A DNA stretch of 64,000 nucleotides from Ustilago trichophora (Eukaryota; Basidiomycota; Ustilaginomycetes; Ustilaginales; Ustilaginaceae), in the NCBI GenBank assembly GCA_900323505.1, contig OOIN01000038.1:397481-461480 (forward strand). The letters are read 5' to 3'. Below are positions 10,297-18,696 of this stretch, in pieces. The notes beneath the pieces are model-generated. The model was not told the origin of the DNA and ran no database searches. It saw nothing but the letters and a program-made list of their open reading frames with translations. The position numbers were made by a program, and so were the translations under genes. Each line of letters opens with the position of its first letter. Within the stretch, counting starts at the first letter, position 1.

Positions 10297-10628
10297 GCGC
10301 CAGGGCCGGCAGCTTGCTCGGAAGCGTCTCGAGTAGAGAGATCAACGCCGAGCCTCTTGGCGTTGGTGCGCTTGATGTGAAGGATGTCAACGAATGTCTT
10401 GTAGAGACTCTTGAGACTACGCTGTTGAGGGTTGACGCGGACAGGTGTGCTTCGGAAGATACCGGTGATCTCGATGCGGTCACCAGGCTTGCTGACGTCG
10501 ACCAATTCGTCGTAGGCGCACATGCTTACGGTGTGAGGGGTCTGACCATCAGGAACGACGTCGGGAGTCTCCTGAATGCGAACGACCTGGCGATCCGAGA
10601 ACTCGCATCGGTTGTGGATGAGCGACAT
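10297..10628 (-). pseudogene. MCM4-derived frame, N-terminal part (OB-fold region)
   Basis: From the ATG at 10628 the frame reads MSLIHNRCEFSDRQ, VRIQETPDVVPDGQTPHTVS, PGDRIEITGIFRS and VRVNPQQRSLKSLYKTFVDILHI. This is the N-terminal OB-fold region of MCM4 from just after the zinc finger to the linker. It ends at the retrotransposon target site. Read through one copy of GCGC into 2925-2046, the two parts form a single open frame of 403 codons. The first ~300 residues of a normal MCM4 (Ser/Pro-rich tail, zinc-finger cysteines) and the ATPase core are missing. Upstream (10629-10960) there is a possible splice donor GTAAGT near 10796, but no convincing MCM4 exon was found there. Confidence 0.8.
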
Positions 10629-10961
10629 GGGAGTCCTCCTCAGCAATGATGGCGAGGAGAGGGCAACCGAGGAGTGCCGACGGTGACGATGTAGGAAAGT
10701 GAAGTGGTGATGAAGCTGCGAGATGGATGAAAGATAGAAATTGTCAGAAACTTCGAAGGTAGCAAAACATTCTTGAGCCGGAATAAAACTTACCTTTAAG
10801 TGAACTGTGTGGTTCCCTCGAGCTAGAGGCCTGGCTCTTGAGGGGACTGCTTGAGGGTTAGGCGAGTGGCGACGAGGCTCCTGCTGCGTTTCGATTCGAA
10901 AGGGATGCTGGGGCGAGAGGAGTGCGCTGTTGGGCAAGGCGCTTCTCGTCGCCACTGCATC
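10629..10961. other. Spacer between MCM4-derived frame and transposase
   Basis: An open frame crosses this stretch on the minus strand in phase with the MCM4 fragment, but its sequence (His/Ser/Arg-rich) is not MCM-like. A GTAAGT lies near 10796. It may hold the promoter or 5' leader of the captured frame, and the 3' end of the transposase transcription unit. Confidence 0.4.
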
Positions 10962-12509
10962 CTATTGCGCGTCCTGAGACTGTGACTGTTGAGCCTGCTG
11001 TGACCTTTGAGCTCTTCGTGCCTTGTTGCGTCGAGCGACACGTCCCTGTTCCGATTCAAGTCCAGCCTCTGTCCTGCCTCTTCGCCTAGAGGCCGCGGTT
11101 GTATCTTCGAATCGGCGAGAATAAGATGTGAACAAAGCGGTAACCATTTCCTCTCGAAGAGCGTGAGCAGCATCAGCCCTAAAGGTGGCAAGCTGCCGTT
11201 GAGACATGCCTTCCGTCGCACGTGCCAGTTCCTGTTCATAACGAACTTGGTTCTCTCGACGGTGTACCCTTGCACCTTCCGTAGCTTGCTGGTAAGAGCT
11301 GAGTTCGGCTGTGACATCTTGGACAACTTCAGGGGAATACGTTTCCAACAGATATTCGGCTACATCGTCGGGTCTGTCGTAACGGCTGGCGAATGTGTGG
11401 GCAATGATGCATGCTTGAATGGCGTACGCCGCCTTTTGGTGGTCCTCCTCTCGATATAGGTTTCCTCGATAACCCATTAGGCACTGAAAGCGATTCTTGA
11501 GGTAGGCGATTCCATGCTCTGCTCGAACGCGGATGCGAGACATGCTGAAGTTGAAGAACCTGATGTCGCGGCTCTGGTTAGCGAAAGTATTTCCATATGG
11601 ACTGACAGAATAGCTTGAGTACCCGAATCCAGAATCCACCCAGACAAACTCGCCTTCGTCCAGATGCAGACGAGGTTTGGCTACGATGCCCTGGCCAGAC
11701 GCCCAGACACGCGAGTCATGAGAAGAACCAGGATGGCCAACGACTGACTCCACAATGCGAAGAGAATGAGGAAGAAAGACAAGAGCGACGTTGAAAGTGT
11801 AGTCACCTTTGTACGAGTAGTGCTCTCGAGCATTCATTGCAGGTTTCCACGCGAGGTTGATGTGTGTGCCGTCTGCAACAAGCCATCCGCGACCCCATTC
11901 TTCCACGCCAGATTTTTCCTTAACCCAGGCGGAGGCCTTGGCGCGTTCATCTTCGGTAGCAAAGGTGACTACCTCGGTGTTGATCTCGTAAAGTGCCTTG
12001 ATTGTCTTCTCAGTCCAAAGATGGACGGAACCCCATGAGCACCCGCAAGCAAAGGCAGCATCACGAACGCCTCCGCCATTTCCCGATCGACCTAGGCAGT
12101 ACAACCCGACCGCAATCTGCATTTGAACCCTCCTGTAATTCCTGGTGTTCTTGAAGACATCCGTTGAGCTGAGTCGTAGTGTGAGGTCCTCAAATGCCTG
12201 CGGTGTCATGCAAACTAGGCCGCGGTAGAGCTTATGGTTGTATTCGGAGTAGTGGTCAAGTCGATCCAGAATAGTGTCCTTGCGGCAAGACAAGAGGTGA
12301 CGTTCCACAGAGTATCGGTCGCTTAAGACAGCTAAGTACATAATGGCAAGTGCACGTGCGAAATCATACTCGTAGTCGTTGTCGTAGCTGTCACTGCAGT
12401 TGTTGTCTATAGCCAATTCTGAATTCAACAAGGTTTCGAAAAGGATCGAATGCTGAATCGCTGTTTGTAGTTGATTGAGGAGTTCCTGCTTGGAGGAGAC
12501 CCGAACCAT
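10962..12509 (-). CDS. PIF/Harbinger DDE transposase (HARBI1-like)
   Basis: The protein has 515 residues from the ATG at 12509. The DDE_Tnp_4-type catalytic domain is clear: VADGTHINLAWKP with Asp213, GHPGSSHDSRVWASG with Asp265, FVWVDSGFGYS, then RVRAEHGIAYLKNRFQCL with Glu331. An upstream helical region (RNYRRVQMQIAVGLYCLGRSG) matches the usual domain that precedes the catalytic core. The C-terminal ~150 residues are Gln/Arg-rich. The enzyme would cut and rejoin transposon ends, together with the SANT/MADF-like partner encoded just upstream. The frame is intact with no stop, so the copy may still be functional. It lies between the partner gene and the captured MCM4 frame, all on one strand. 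Confidence 0.9.
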   Translation of the reverse strand: MVRVSSKQELLNQLQTAIQHSILFETLLNSELAIDNNCSDSYDNDYEYDFARALAIMYLAVLSDRYSVERHLLSCRKDTILDRLDHYSEYNHKLYRGLVCMTPQAFEDLTLRLSSTDVFKNTRNYRRVQMQIAVGLYCLGRSGNGGGVRDAAFACGCSWGSVHLWTEKTIKALYEINTEVVTFATEDERAKASAWVKEKSGVEEWGRGWLVADGTHINLAWKPAMNAREHYSYKGDYTFNVALVFLPHSLRIVESVVGHPGSSHDSRVWASGQGIVAKPRLHLDEGEFVWVDSGFGYSSYSVSPYGNTFANQSRDIRFFNFSMSRIRVRAEHGIAYLKNRFQCLMGYRGNLYREEDHQKAAYAIQACIIAHTFASRYDRPDDVAEYLLETYSPEVVQDVTAELSSYQQATEGARVHRRENQVRYEQELARATEGMSQRQLATFRADAAHALREEMVTALFTSYSRRFEDTTAASRRRGRTEAGLESEQGRVARRNKARRAQRSQQAQQSQSQDAQ

Positions 12510-12852
12510 GGCTGTATGTGATGTTGTCGAAGGTGGTGGTGTTGGTGTTGGTGTTGGTGTTTGACGGAAGGAAGGAGGAAAGAGTTGTGAGAAAGCAAGT
12601 CAAAAACTGCGCAGTAAAGACCAAAAGTGCGCAGCTCACGCGTTCTCGGAATTCGGATATGCGCACACACCCAACCATTTGGAGACAAGGTTGATCGCAA
12701 TCATGTACAGACGATGACAGATGGTTGAATTGAATGATGATGCGACGATCACTACAAGTTACAATGGTACAGGAGAGCGAGGAAGGAAGTACCGAGCCAC
12801 ACCGATTGAAGAGACGTCGCTCGTTTGTGAGTGGCTGGGCCAAGCCACAAGA
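12510..12852. other. Spacer between the two Harbinger genes
   Basis: It contains a GGTGTT-type microsatellite near 12536-12562 and otherwise no recognisable feature. It probably holds the transposase promoter. Confidence 0.5.
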
Positions 12853-14505
12853 CTAAGGAACGCGCTCGTTGAAGGTCTCGGCGCCCTGTTCATGGAGTGA
12901 TTCATCCAAGCCACCAATCATGCTGTTGAGGCTCATGTTGTTCATGTTGTTGTGATCGGTGGCTGCAGAAGGACGAGCGTATCCAAGGACACTGAGCATG
13001 AAGTGATGATCCCTAACTCTCATCCGCTCCATCCTTTCATGCTCCTTTTCCTGGTACTTGAGTCGCATTTCCTCTCGCTTTGTGAGCTGTTCCTCTCGCT
13101 TTGTGAGCTCTTCCTCGCGCTTTGTGCGCTCTTCCTCCACCTTGACTTGTGTCTCTACTTGGCCTTCGATGAAGATGCGCATGAGGTCAGAGATATCGTC
13201 GCGCTTCCCCCCCCTTGCTTGAGAAGTCGATCGAAACCTGGGAATCGCATCCGAGGTTACCGAGTCACGAGCCGATCTGTTGTTGAGATCTTCTTCACCG
13301 TCAGCACCAAATGCAGAGCTGGCATTACGGCGGACGGTGTCGTTGACGGGTAAAGGGGTGCTGATGGAGGTGGTAGAAGCGTGGCTGGACAAGGCATTGT
13401 TGCGAAGAGGGGATGCATGCGTGTTCGGGTGCGACAAAGAGGAAGCAAGGACCCGACCTGAGAATGGGTCCTCGGAAGAAGATTCGGCAATTGCATCCAA
13501 TGAAGGAATGCGACGGTCTCCAGGAAAGATGTCGTCATCGTCCTTGTCCATGTCATGTACATCGGATTCAGAAGTGCTGGGGGCAGGCGTAGTGGCGGGG
13601 GCAGGCGTAGTGGCGGGGGCAGGCGTAGTGGCGGGGGCAGGCGTAGAGTCGTAAGGCGTGCTGGTGAGCAAGACCACAGGACCGGTCTCGGGGCGATTGA
13701 TTGCCATCTTGTGCCACCGCTCAAACCAAGGGTAGGTCTTAGTGATCGCGGCACGGTTGGTAAAGTCCTAAAGCAGAGAGGTCAAGGAAGGAAAGGTAGT
13801 TCGTCAGTTCCATGTAACCCAATGTAATCATACCATACCAAGACAAAGTGTCGGCGTACTCACCAAGTGGTTGGATTGCATGTTGCGAAAAAGAAGACCA
13901 GATCCTGTTTGCGACAACGAAGCTCTGATCTTCTTGTACTTTTCTTCTAACCCGCGAAGCTTGGCTTTAATACGATCGCCACAGTTTGCGACGTCTTTGT
14001 TGGGGAACACCAGCTTGAATACTTCTCGACAAGTGACGACTTTGTTCGTTTTATGTCCCTTTTCTTGGGCGTTGCTGACTCGACCTCGTAGTAAAGCGAT
14101 CTGGAATCTTGGTGAGTTGTATATAACGTCCACGAGACGCTCGGTTTCCTCGTCCGTCCAGTTGAAGTACGTTCCACCTCTGGTAAACCGGGACGATGAG
14201 GCGCTTGGGACCGATGAGACTGAGCGAGTAGCGCGGGCAGGAAGTGTACGGCGATACGAAGATGCTTGTTGCTGCGTGCGAGAATTGGAAGCGGCGGTTG
14301 TAGGATGAGAAGATGATGGCTGGCGAGAAACATCGGATGAGGAGCCTGTGGACTCGCCTCCCGCGCTGGGCAGAGGAAGCCTGAGCGCAGGAAGCGCTGA
14401 ATTGTCCATGTTTTTGCTGGCAGAGATTGTTGTCAAAGAAGTGTTTTCGCAGCCAAGAGATAAGCTCTGGCTCTCGCCATCGTGGGAATGAAGATAGTTC
14501 TCCAT
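12853..14505 (-). CDS. Harbinger second protein: SANT/MADF-like DNA-binding, two exons
   Basis: Two exons, 14505-13864 and 13767-12853, joined over a GTGAGT...TTTAG intron, give 518 residues (1557 nt, in frame). The N-terminal ~90 residues are Ser-rich. A SANT/MADF-like domain follows (FNWTDEETERLVDVIYNSPRF, then KLVFPNKDVANCGDRIKAKLRGLEEKYKKIR), with the Trp and basic helices of this fold. Exon 2 continues the domain (DFTNRAAITKTYPWFERWHK). It then has a TPAPAT repeat coded by an 18-bp tandem repeat (about 13580-13640), and a Glu/Lys/Arg heptad-like stretch (TKREEELTKREEQLTKREE) that should form a coiled coil. Harbinger transposons need such a protein to bind the ends and import the transposase into the nucleus. 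The start was chosen as the first ATG; the frame is open upstream to 14565. Confidence 0.75.
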
Positions 14506-14765
14506 TCCGACAAGGCGCGGAAATGTTGGAGACGATGGTTGACAGAAGAGAGCGAAAAGGTACAAGTTGAGCAGGTCTTTGCGGAGTGCGCAGTTAGAAG
14601 GCGTGGAAGTCGGGATACGTTACGTGGCTTTGTAGACCCGACCCAGACCCAGACTCGATGGTCGCACCACACTCGAAATAGGCGAATGTTTGAAAACTCG
14701 ATTTTTTTCGAGTTTGGCTGAGCTTACATAAGCAATTGCAGACTCGAGTTTTTGAAAACTCGAAA
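14506..14765. other. Right subterminal region of the Harbinger block
   Basis: No gene. It holds CCAGACCCAGACTCGA near 14643-14658, the inverted counterpart of a motif inside the left end, and a degenerate copy of the end hairpin near 14691-14715. Confidence 0.5.
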
Positions 14766-14806
14766 AAAACTCGAGTTTTCAAAAACTCGAAAAATTTGAA
14801 ACCCCC
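14766..14806. repeat. Right terminal inverted repeat
   Basis: On the reverse strand it reads GGGGGTTTCAAATTTTTCG and continues into the same hairpin sequence as the left end. A longer imperfect hairpin extends inward to 14745. Confidence 0.8.
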
Positions 14807-14810
14807 TAGT

Positions 14811-16277
14811 TTACTCTTCAGAACTGGGTGTGGGGGATCTGGATTGTTCCTCAAAACGGACTTTGTTGATCAAGCTGCCAACTCCATGTGAGATTGTGAC
14901 GGTAAAGACGTCCCCATGTTGCAAAGTTCGTCTGGGTTTGCTGGTCCAACCGATTCCAGCGGGGGTACTACGAGCCGATACCCAAATTTCTATTGTCAGC
15001 GATCAAATGTTGACATTCTGTCTTTTATCTACCATCGAGAGAAAGGCAAATGTACTTACCCGGTGAGAATGATCGTAGCCGCCTTCAAAGTTGTTCCTTG
15101 ACTCAGGAACGATACGATCTTGGGGATGGAAAAGATGAGATCGCTCAAGTCGCTTTCTTGGACCACTTTGCCATTGAGCTTTCCTTGGATGGAAACTTTG
15201 GACCAATCCTTGATGGCGTCTCGATGGACTAGAGTGGGGCCGATGGGACAGCTCGAGTCGAAACCTTTGGAATAGCACCATTGCGACTGGGCAAATTGGG
15301 CTTTACGAGAGGAGACGTCGTTTGCGGCGGTGATTCTGTTGGTAATAGTTCAAAAAAGATAGCGAACACCTCCTTTCGAGTGATCAATGACCTCGTACTG
15401 ATAAATAGGACTTGGGGATTGTGGTGGTGCGGGTTACTTACCCAAGAACATAGTCCATCGCCTCATCTTCGCTTACATTCTTGCAATCTTTGGCGAGAAT
15501 GATCGCCACTTCAGCCTCGTAATCCGCCGCATCGTCGTCTACAAAGCTCTTTGGAATGACAATATCGTCCTCGTGATACATGAGCGCTGTTTCGGGCTTC
15601 AAAAATACGGTTGGCACGGTGGGGATTTCGAGCCCCACTTCCTTGGCATGCGAAACGTAATTGAGTCCAATGCAACGGATCGTACCTGGCACTTTAAGCG
15701 GCACCTCGGGCGGGAAGTCGGGGTCCTCCATGAAGAGCGGCAGCAGATGGTCGATGGCCCTTTGTTCACCCGTGAAAGGGCCAATTTCGCCCATCAGATC
15801 CCAAGCTTGGACGATATTGACGAGGACCTCTCGACCATCGGCGACGGCTTGTCCGACGTCAATGTCGGGATCTACCGGCTCGCCGAGATATGCTTCGAAT
15901 TGGTCGTAAGGGTTGTAGTCTGTGGGAACGAAGCGGACCAGGCGTCGAAAGCGTGGTCGTTTTGAGACTAGGGTGATTTCTGCTTCCGAGGAGGAGGAGG
16001 AAGAAGCGGAGGGAGAAGTTGGTGTGAGCGAGGGGGAAGGAGATGGTTGCGGTGTTGGCTCACGATGGCGAGCTCGTTTCGCGGGATTAGTGGCAGGTTC
16101 ACTAGTGGATGCTACCGGGGGATCGGCGGGGCGGGTTCGGCGAGGCATGGTTGCGTTTGCCCACGGGAATGCTCGAGCTGAAGCAGAAAGTGAGATGGCG
16201 GCGTTACGACTTGCTATGCGAATCGGTGATGTATGGATCAATGATGTTGCCAAGGAAGGTCGAAGGATGCGTATCAT
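14811..16277 (-). CDS. Fumarylacetoacetate hydrolase (FAH) family protein, three exons
   Basis: Exons 16277-15442, 15335-15060 and 14967-14811 join in frame to 422 residues; both donors are GTAAGT and both introns end in AG. Conserved FAH-fold segments are present: RCIGLNYVSHAKE, PTVFLKPETALMYHEDDIVIP, DYEAEVAIILAKD, ITAANDVSSRK, QWCYSKGFDSSCPIGP, SDLIFSIPKIVSFLSQGTTL and TPAGIGW. Metal-binding acidic residues of the YEAE type are seen. Family members include acylpyruvases and oxaloacetate decarboxylase/tautomerases. The N terminus (MIRILRPSLATSLIHTSPIRIASR) is basic and hydroxylated like a mitochondrial presequence. It is followed by a Pro/Ser-rich insert of about 60 residues. It is divergent from the antiporter gene, with ~265 bp between start codons. 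The Harbinger end lies two bases after its stop codon. Confidence 0.85.
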
Positions 16278-16543
16278 CTGCAATGTCTTGACGACGATCA
16301 AAGGAAGATGGTGGGAGAACAAACATGGCCTGTGCAAGCTGCGCACAGGGCTTCCCCTTACAAAGCTTTCCTTGAATCGCCGCTCTTTTCGCCGGGCTAC
16401 TGTATTGTGCACCCTAACACTTTTTACAGTTTTCCACATCACCGGTGCCATGCGTCGTAACAAGCATACCTCCTCTCACCATTGCACCACCATCTCGTAC
16501 CATGCTTAACACCAGATGAGCTGATGTCGAGCTCTCCTTCGCA

Positions 16544-18337
16544 ATGAACGCATCGACAGATGCTTTACCCTACACTTCACCTTCAATTGTCACCGTCCTA
16601 GTCCTGGCGTCGTACCTCTTGTTCCTTTCGATCTTCTACCATGCCTTTCAGAAGCTCTTCTCTGCCGGCATCCTGGGCCCACTCGTGCTGGGAGCCATCT
16701 ACGCCCGACCCTTAGGAAATATCTTACCCGAAGATGTTCAATCGACCATCCTTGCTATCGGCTACCTTGGTCTGATCCTTCTCATCGTGCAAGGCGGTTT
16801 GGAGGCGAGAATGGACATTTTGTCCAGCCCCAAGAATCTTACCATGGCGTTGCTGGTAGGCGCAACCGGAGTCGTGTTGCCCATTGGGATCAGTATGGCG
16901 CTCTTGCCTCCCGGATTTGGGTATGGTTATCTGGAGAGCTTTGCAATCGGCGCAGCATTGGCTTCAACAAGTTTGGGGACAACATTTGCTGTTTTGAGCT
17001 CGTTCAATGGGTCGTCCGACAAGACTGCCGCCTCACGACATCAGACTGAAGATGGGAATGCAGAGAATGGTATCGCAGACACTCGTATTGGTACAATTCT
17101 GGTGGGAGCAGCGCTCCTGGATGATATTGTGGGTCTGGTGATCACCAGCGTCATTACTGCTTTAGGTTCGTCGTCAGAATCACAACATGGCAGCAGCAGT
17201 GGCGGCGGCGTTATCGATGCGATTAAACCATGGACAATCGCACGTCCGATCGTCTCCTCCTTCCTTCTGCTTGTTGTGTCTTGGCTCTTAACACAATTTG
17301 CTCTTGCGCCGCTGGCAAGGAGGATCGCCGTTCCCTACATTGCTCGACTTGTGCATTCGGCGCGCACCCACGTCCGCTTCGATGGACCAGTCGCAGAGTT
17401 CCAAGCCTCGGGCGCCCACAAGGTGCTCAAAGCTTTCCACACAAATTGCAGACTGCAGCAGCTCGTGGCCATGACGCTCCTTATCTCGACCGTCCTAGCA
17501 TATTCGGTCATTAGCGAAGAGATCGGTTCGTCCCTTCTCATCGGCGCCTTTTGCGCAGGAGCAATGATGAAGTATCTCTACGCTCTCTGGGACGAAGAAG
17601 ATGACAGGAAGTCAACAGTGCTGCATGCGGATGCTGTCAAAGTGTGGTCACCAGATCACCTTCTCTCTAACACTACCGCACTCGGCGTGGTGCAGGATGT
17701 CATTTTGATGCCCTTTTTTTTCTCCAGCATCGGCTCGGCGATTCCGGTCAAGTCCATGTTTCAGGGTACAACAGTCTGGAGGGGGATCATATTTGCCGGC
17801 CTCATGGCATTTGCAAAAGTTTGTGCGGGAGGTTGGGTGCTTCTAGCCGACCTGCTTGAGCACAAGTGGTCAGAGAGGCGCTCGGAGGAGCAGGCGCAAA
17901 AGCACGTTCCTCGCCAACAAAGCGATCTAGATAATGCAACATCCCTGGAGCTGCAACCAGCACCAGCAGGAGAAGGAGCAGTCTCAAGCGCTTTGGCATC
18001 ACCATTAGCCCGCCGCTCTTCGATACAAGCAGAAGTGGTCTCGGCGATCAGCTTGCCGGCCAACCCGTCACCAGCTCCTTTGGAACGACCTTTGGTCTGG
18101 CCAGCCGCTCTGTTCCTCGGCACAGCCCTAATGTCACGTGGGGAGATCGGCTTCCTCGTCATAAACATCGCCAGGCAAGGGGGGCTAGTCGATCAGCAAG
18201 CTTTCAACGTTGGAATCTGGGCCATCGTTCTCAACACATTGGCCGGCCCTGTATCGATAGGCATCCTGATGCGCTCAAAATACGGTCAGAACATCATGGG
18301 TCGAGGTGAAAACTCTCACCTGGGCCGTTGGAGCTGA
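16544..18337 (+). CDS. Kef/CPA2-type monovalent cation:proton antiporter
   Basis: The protein has 597 residues and no intron. It is strongly hydrophobic with 10 or more predicted membrane segments. LFSAGILGPLVLGAIYARPLG, LGLILLIVQGGLEARMD and AIGAALASTSLGTTFAVLSS are the familiar helices of the Na+/H+ exchanger (Kef/CPA2) family. ALLDDIVGLVITSVI carries the paired Asp typical of the ion-binding site, and LIGAFCAGAMMKYL and SRGEIGFLVINIARQGG follow. A hydrophilic loop of about 100 residues (near 440-530) separates the last helices. It probably exchanges Na+ or K+ for protons at the plasma membrane or an internal membrane; the ion cannot be told from sequence alone. Confidence 0.85.
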   Translation: MNASTDALPYTSPSIVTVLVLASYLLFLSIFYHAFQKLFSAGILGPLVLGAIYARPLGNILPEDVQSTILAIGYLGLILLIVQGGLEARMDILSSPKNLTMALLVGATGVVLPIGISMALLPPGFGYGYLESFAIGAALASTSLGTTFAVLSSFNGSSDKTAASRHQTEDGNAENGIADTRIGTILVGAALLDDIVGLVITSVITALGSSSESQHGSSSGGGVIDAIKPWTIARPIVSSFLLLVVSWLLTQFALAPLARRIAVPYIARLVHSARTHVRFDGPVAEFQASGAHKVLKAFHTNCRLQQLVAMTLLISTVLAYSVISEEIGSSLLIGAFCAGAMMKYLYALWDEEDDRKSTVLHADAVKVWSPDHLLSNTTALGVVQDVILMPFFFSSIGSAIPVKSMFQGTTVWRGIIFAGLMAFAKVCAGGWVLLADLLEHKWSERRSEEQAQKHVPRQQSDLDNATSLELQPAPAGEGAVSSALASPLARRSSIQAEVVSAISLPANPSPAPLERPLVWPAALFLGTALMSRGEIGFLVINIARQGGLVDQQAFNVGIWAIVLNTLAGPVSIGILMRSKYGQNIMGRGENSHLGRWS

Positions 18338-18696
18338 TATTTGGCCTTCCAGTTGTACTATCATCGCTGCTTCACTGTCGATAGAGTTCATATCTAGGAT
18401 GAACGGTTTTCATCTTGAACTCAGGCTCGTGCTTGGCATGTCACGCGCTTTCTCAGCAAAACAAAAGTCTCGCGCCGCAGATCGCTCCAGACGCCGACGG
18501 AGATTCTCACATGCTTGTCTCGGTCATCGTGACTTTTGAAGTTGAAGTTGAATATGACAATGAACTGCAATGTATTCTAAATGAGCGTCGAATCAACAGG
18601 AATGATGTAGAACACCTTGAACGTGAGCTTTGCAACAGCTGCCCGCTGCGATGGCTTTGTCATTTCGGGACGAAGAGCACCGGGTCAAGCTGCAAA
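18338..18696. other. Convergent intergenic region, no gene seen
   Basis: Intergenic space between the antiporter stop and the kinase-esterase stop. A short open frame (18415-18870, plus) runs into the antisense of the next gene and has no recognisable domain. Confidence 0.5.

Larger units (their letters stand above)
2926..10300 (-). mobile_element. Nested full-length Ty3/gypsy LTR retrotransposon, minus strand, 4-bp TSD GCGC
   Basis: The element runs from 2930 to 10296 (7367 bp) with two 255-bp LTRs that differ at two positions, so the insertion is young. GCGC lies at 2926-2929 and 10297-10300. The order on the minus strand is LTR, primer-binding site, gag, pol (protease, reverse transcriptase, RNase H, integrase), LTR, the Ty3/gypsy order. 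It sits inside the MCM4-derived frame of the Harbinger block, so it arrived after that frame was formed. One in-frame TGA interrupts pol at 4464-4466. Confidence 0.95.
1740..14806 (-). mobile_element. PIF/Harbinger-type DNA transposon carrying an MCM4-derived frame and a nested Ty3/gypsy element
   Basis: The left end (1740-1781) and right end (14806-14766, reverse strand) both read GGGGGTTTCAAATTTTT followed by the same CGAG/CTCG hairpin sequence. They match over about 41 bases with a single T indel. TA flanks both ends (1738-1739, 14807-14808). A subterminal motif CGAGTCTGGG also occurs near both ends, in opposite orientation. The block contains a DDE transposase, a SANT/MADF-like second gene and an MCM4-like frame, all on the minus strand. 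Subtracting the nested retrotransposon leaves about 5.7 kb. Harbinger elements usually duplicate a 3-bp TWA target. Here only TA is clearly shared, so the exact target duplication is uncertain. The right end lies two bases from the FAH-family stop codon. Confidence 0.75.

Noticed and set aside
10629..10955. N-terminal extension of the MCM4 fragment to MATRSALPN
   Set aside because: The frame is open but the residues are not MCM-like; the ATG at 10628 begins exactly where MCM4 similarity begins.
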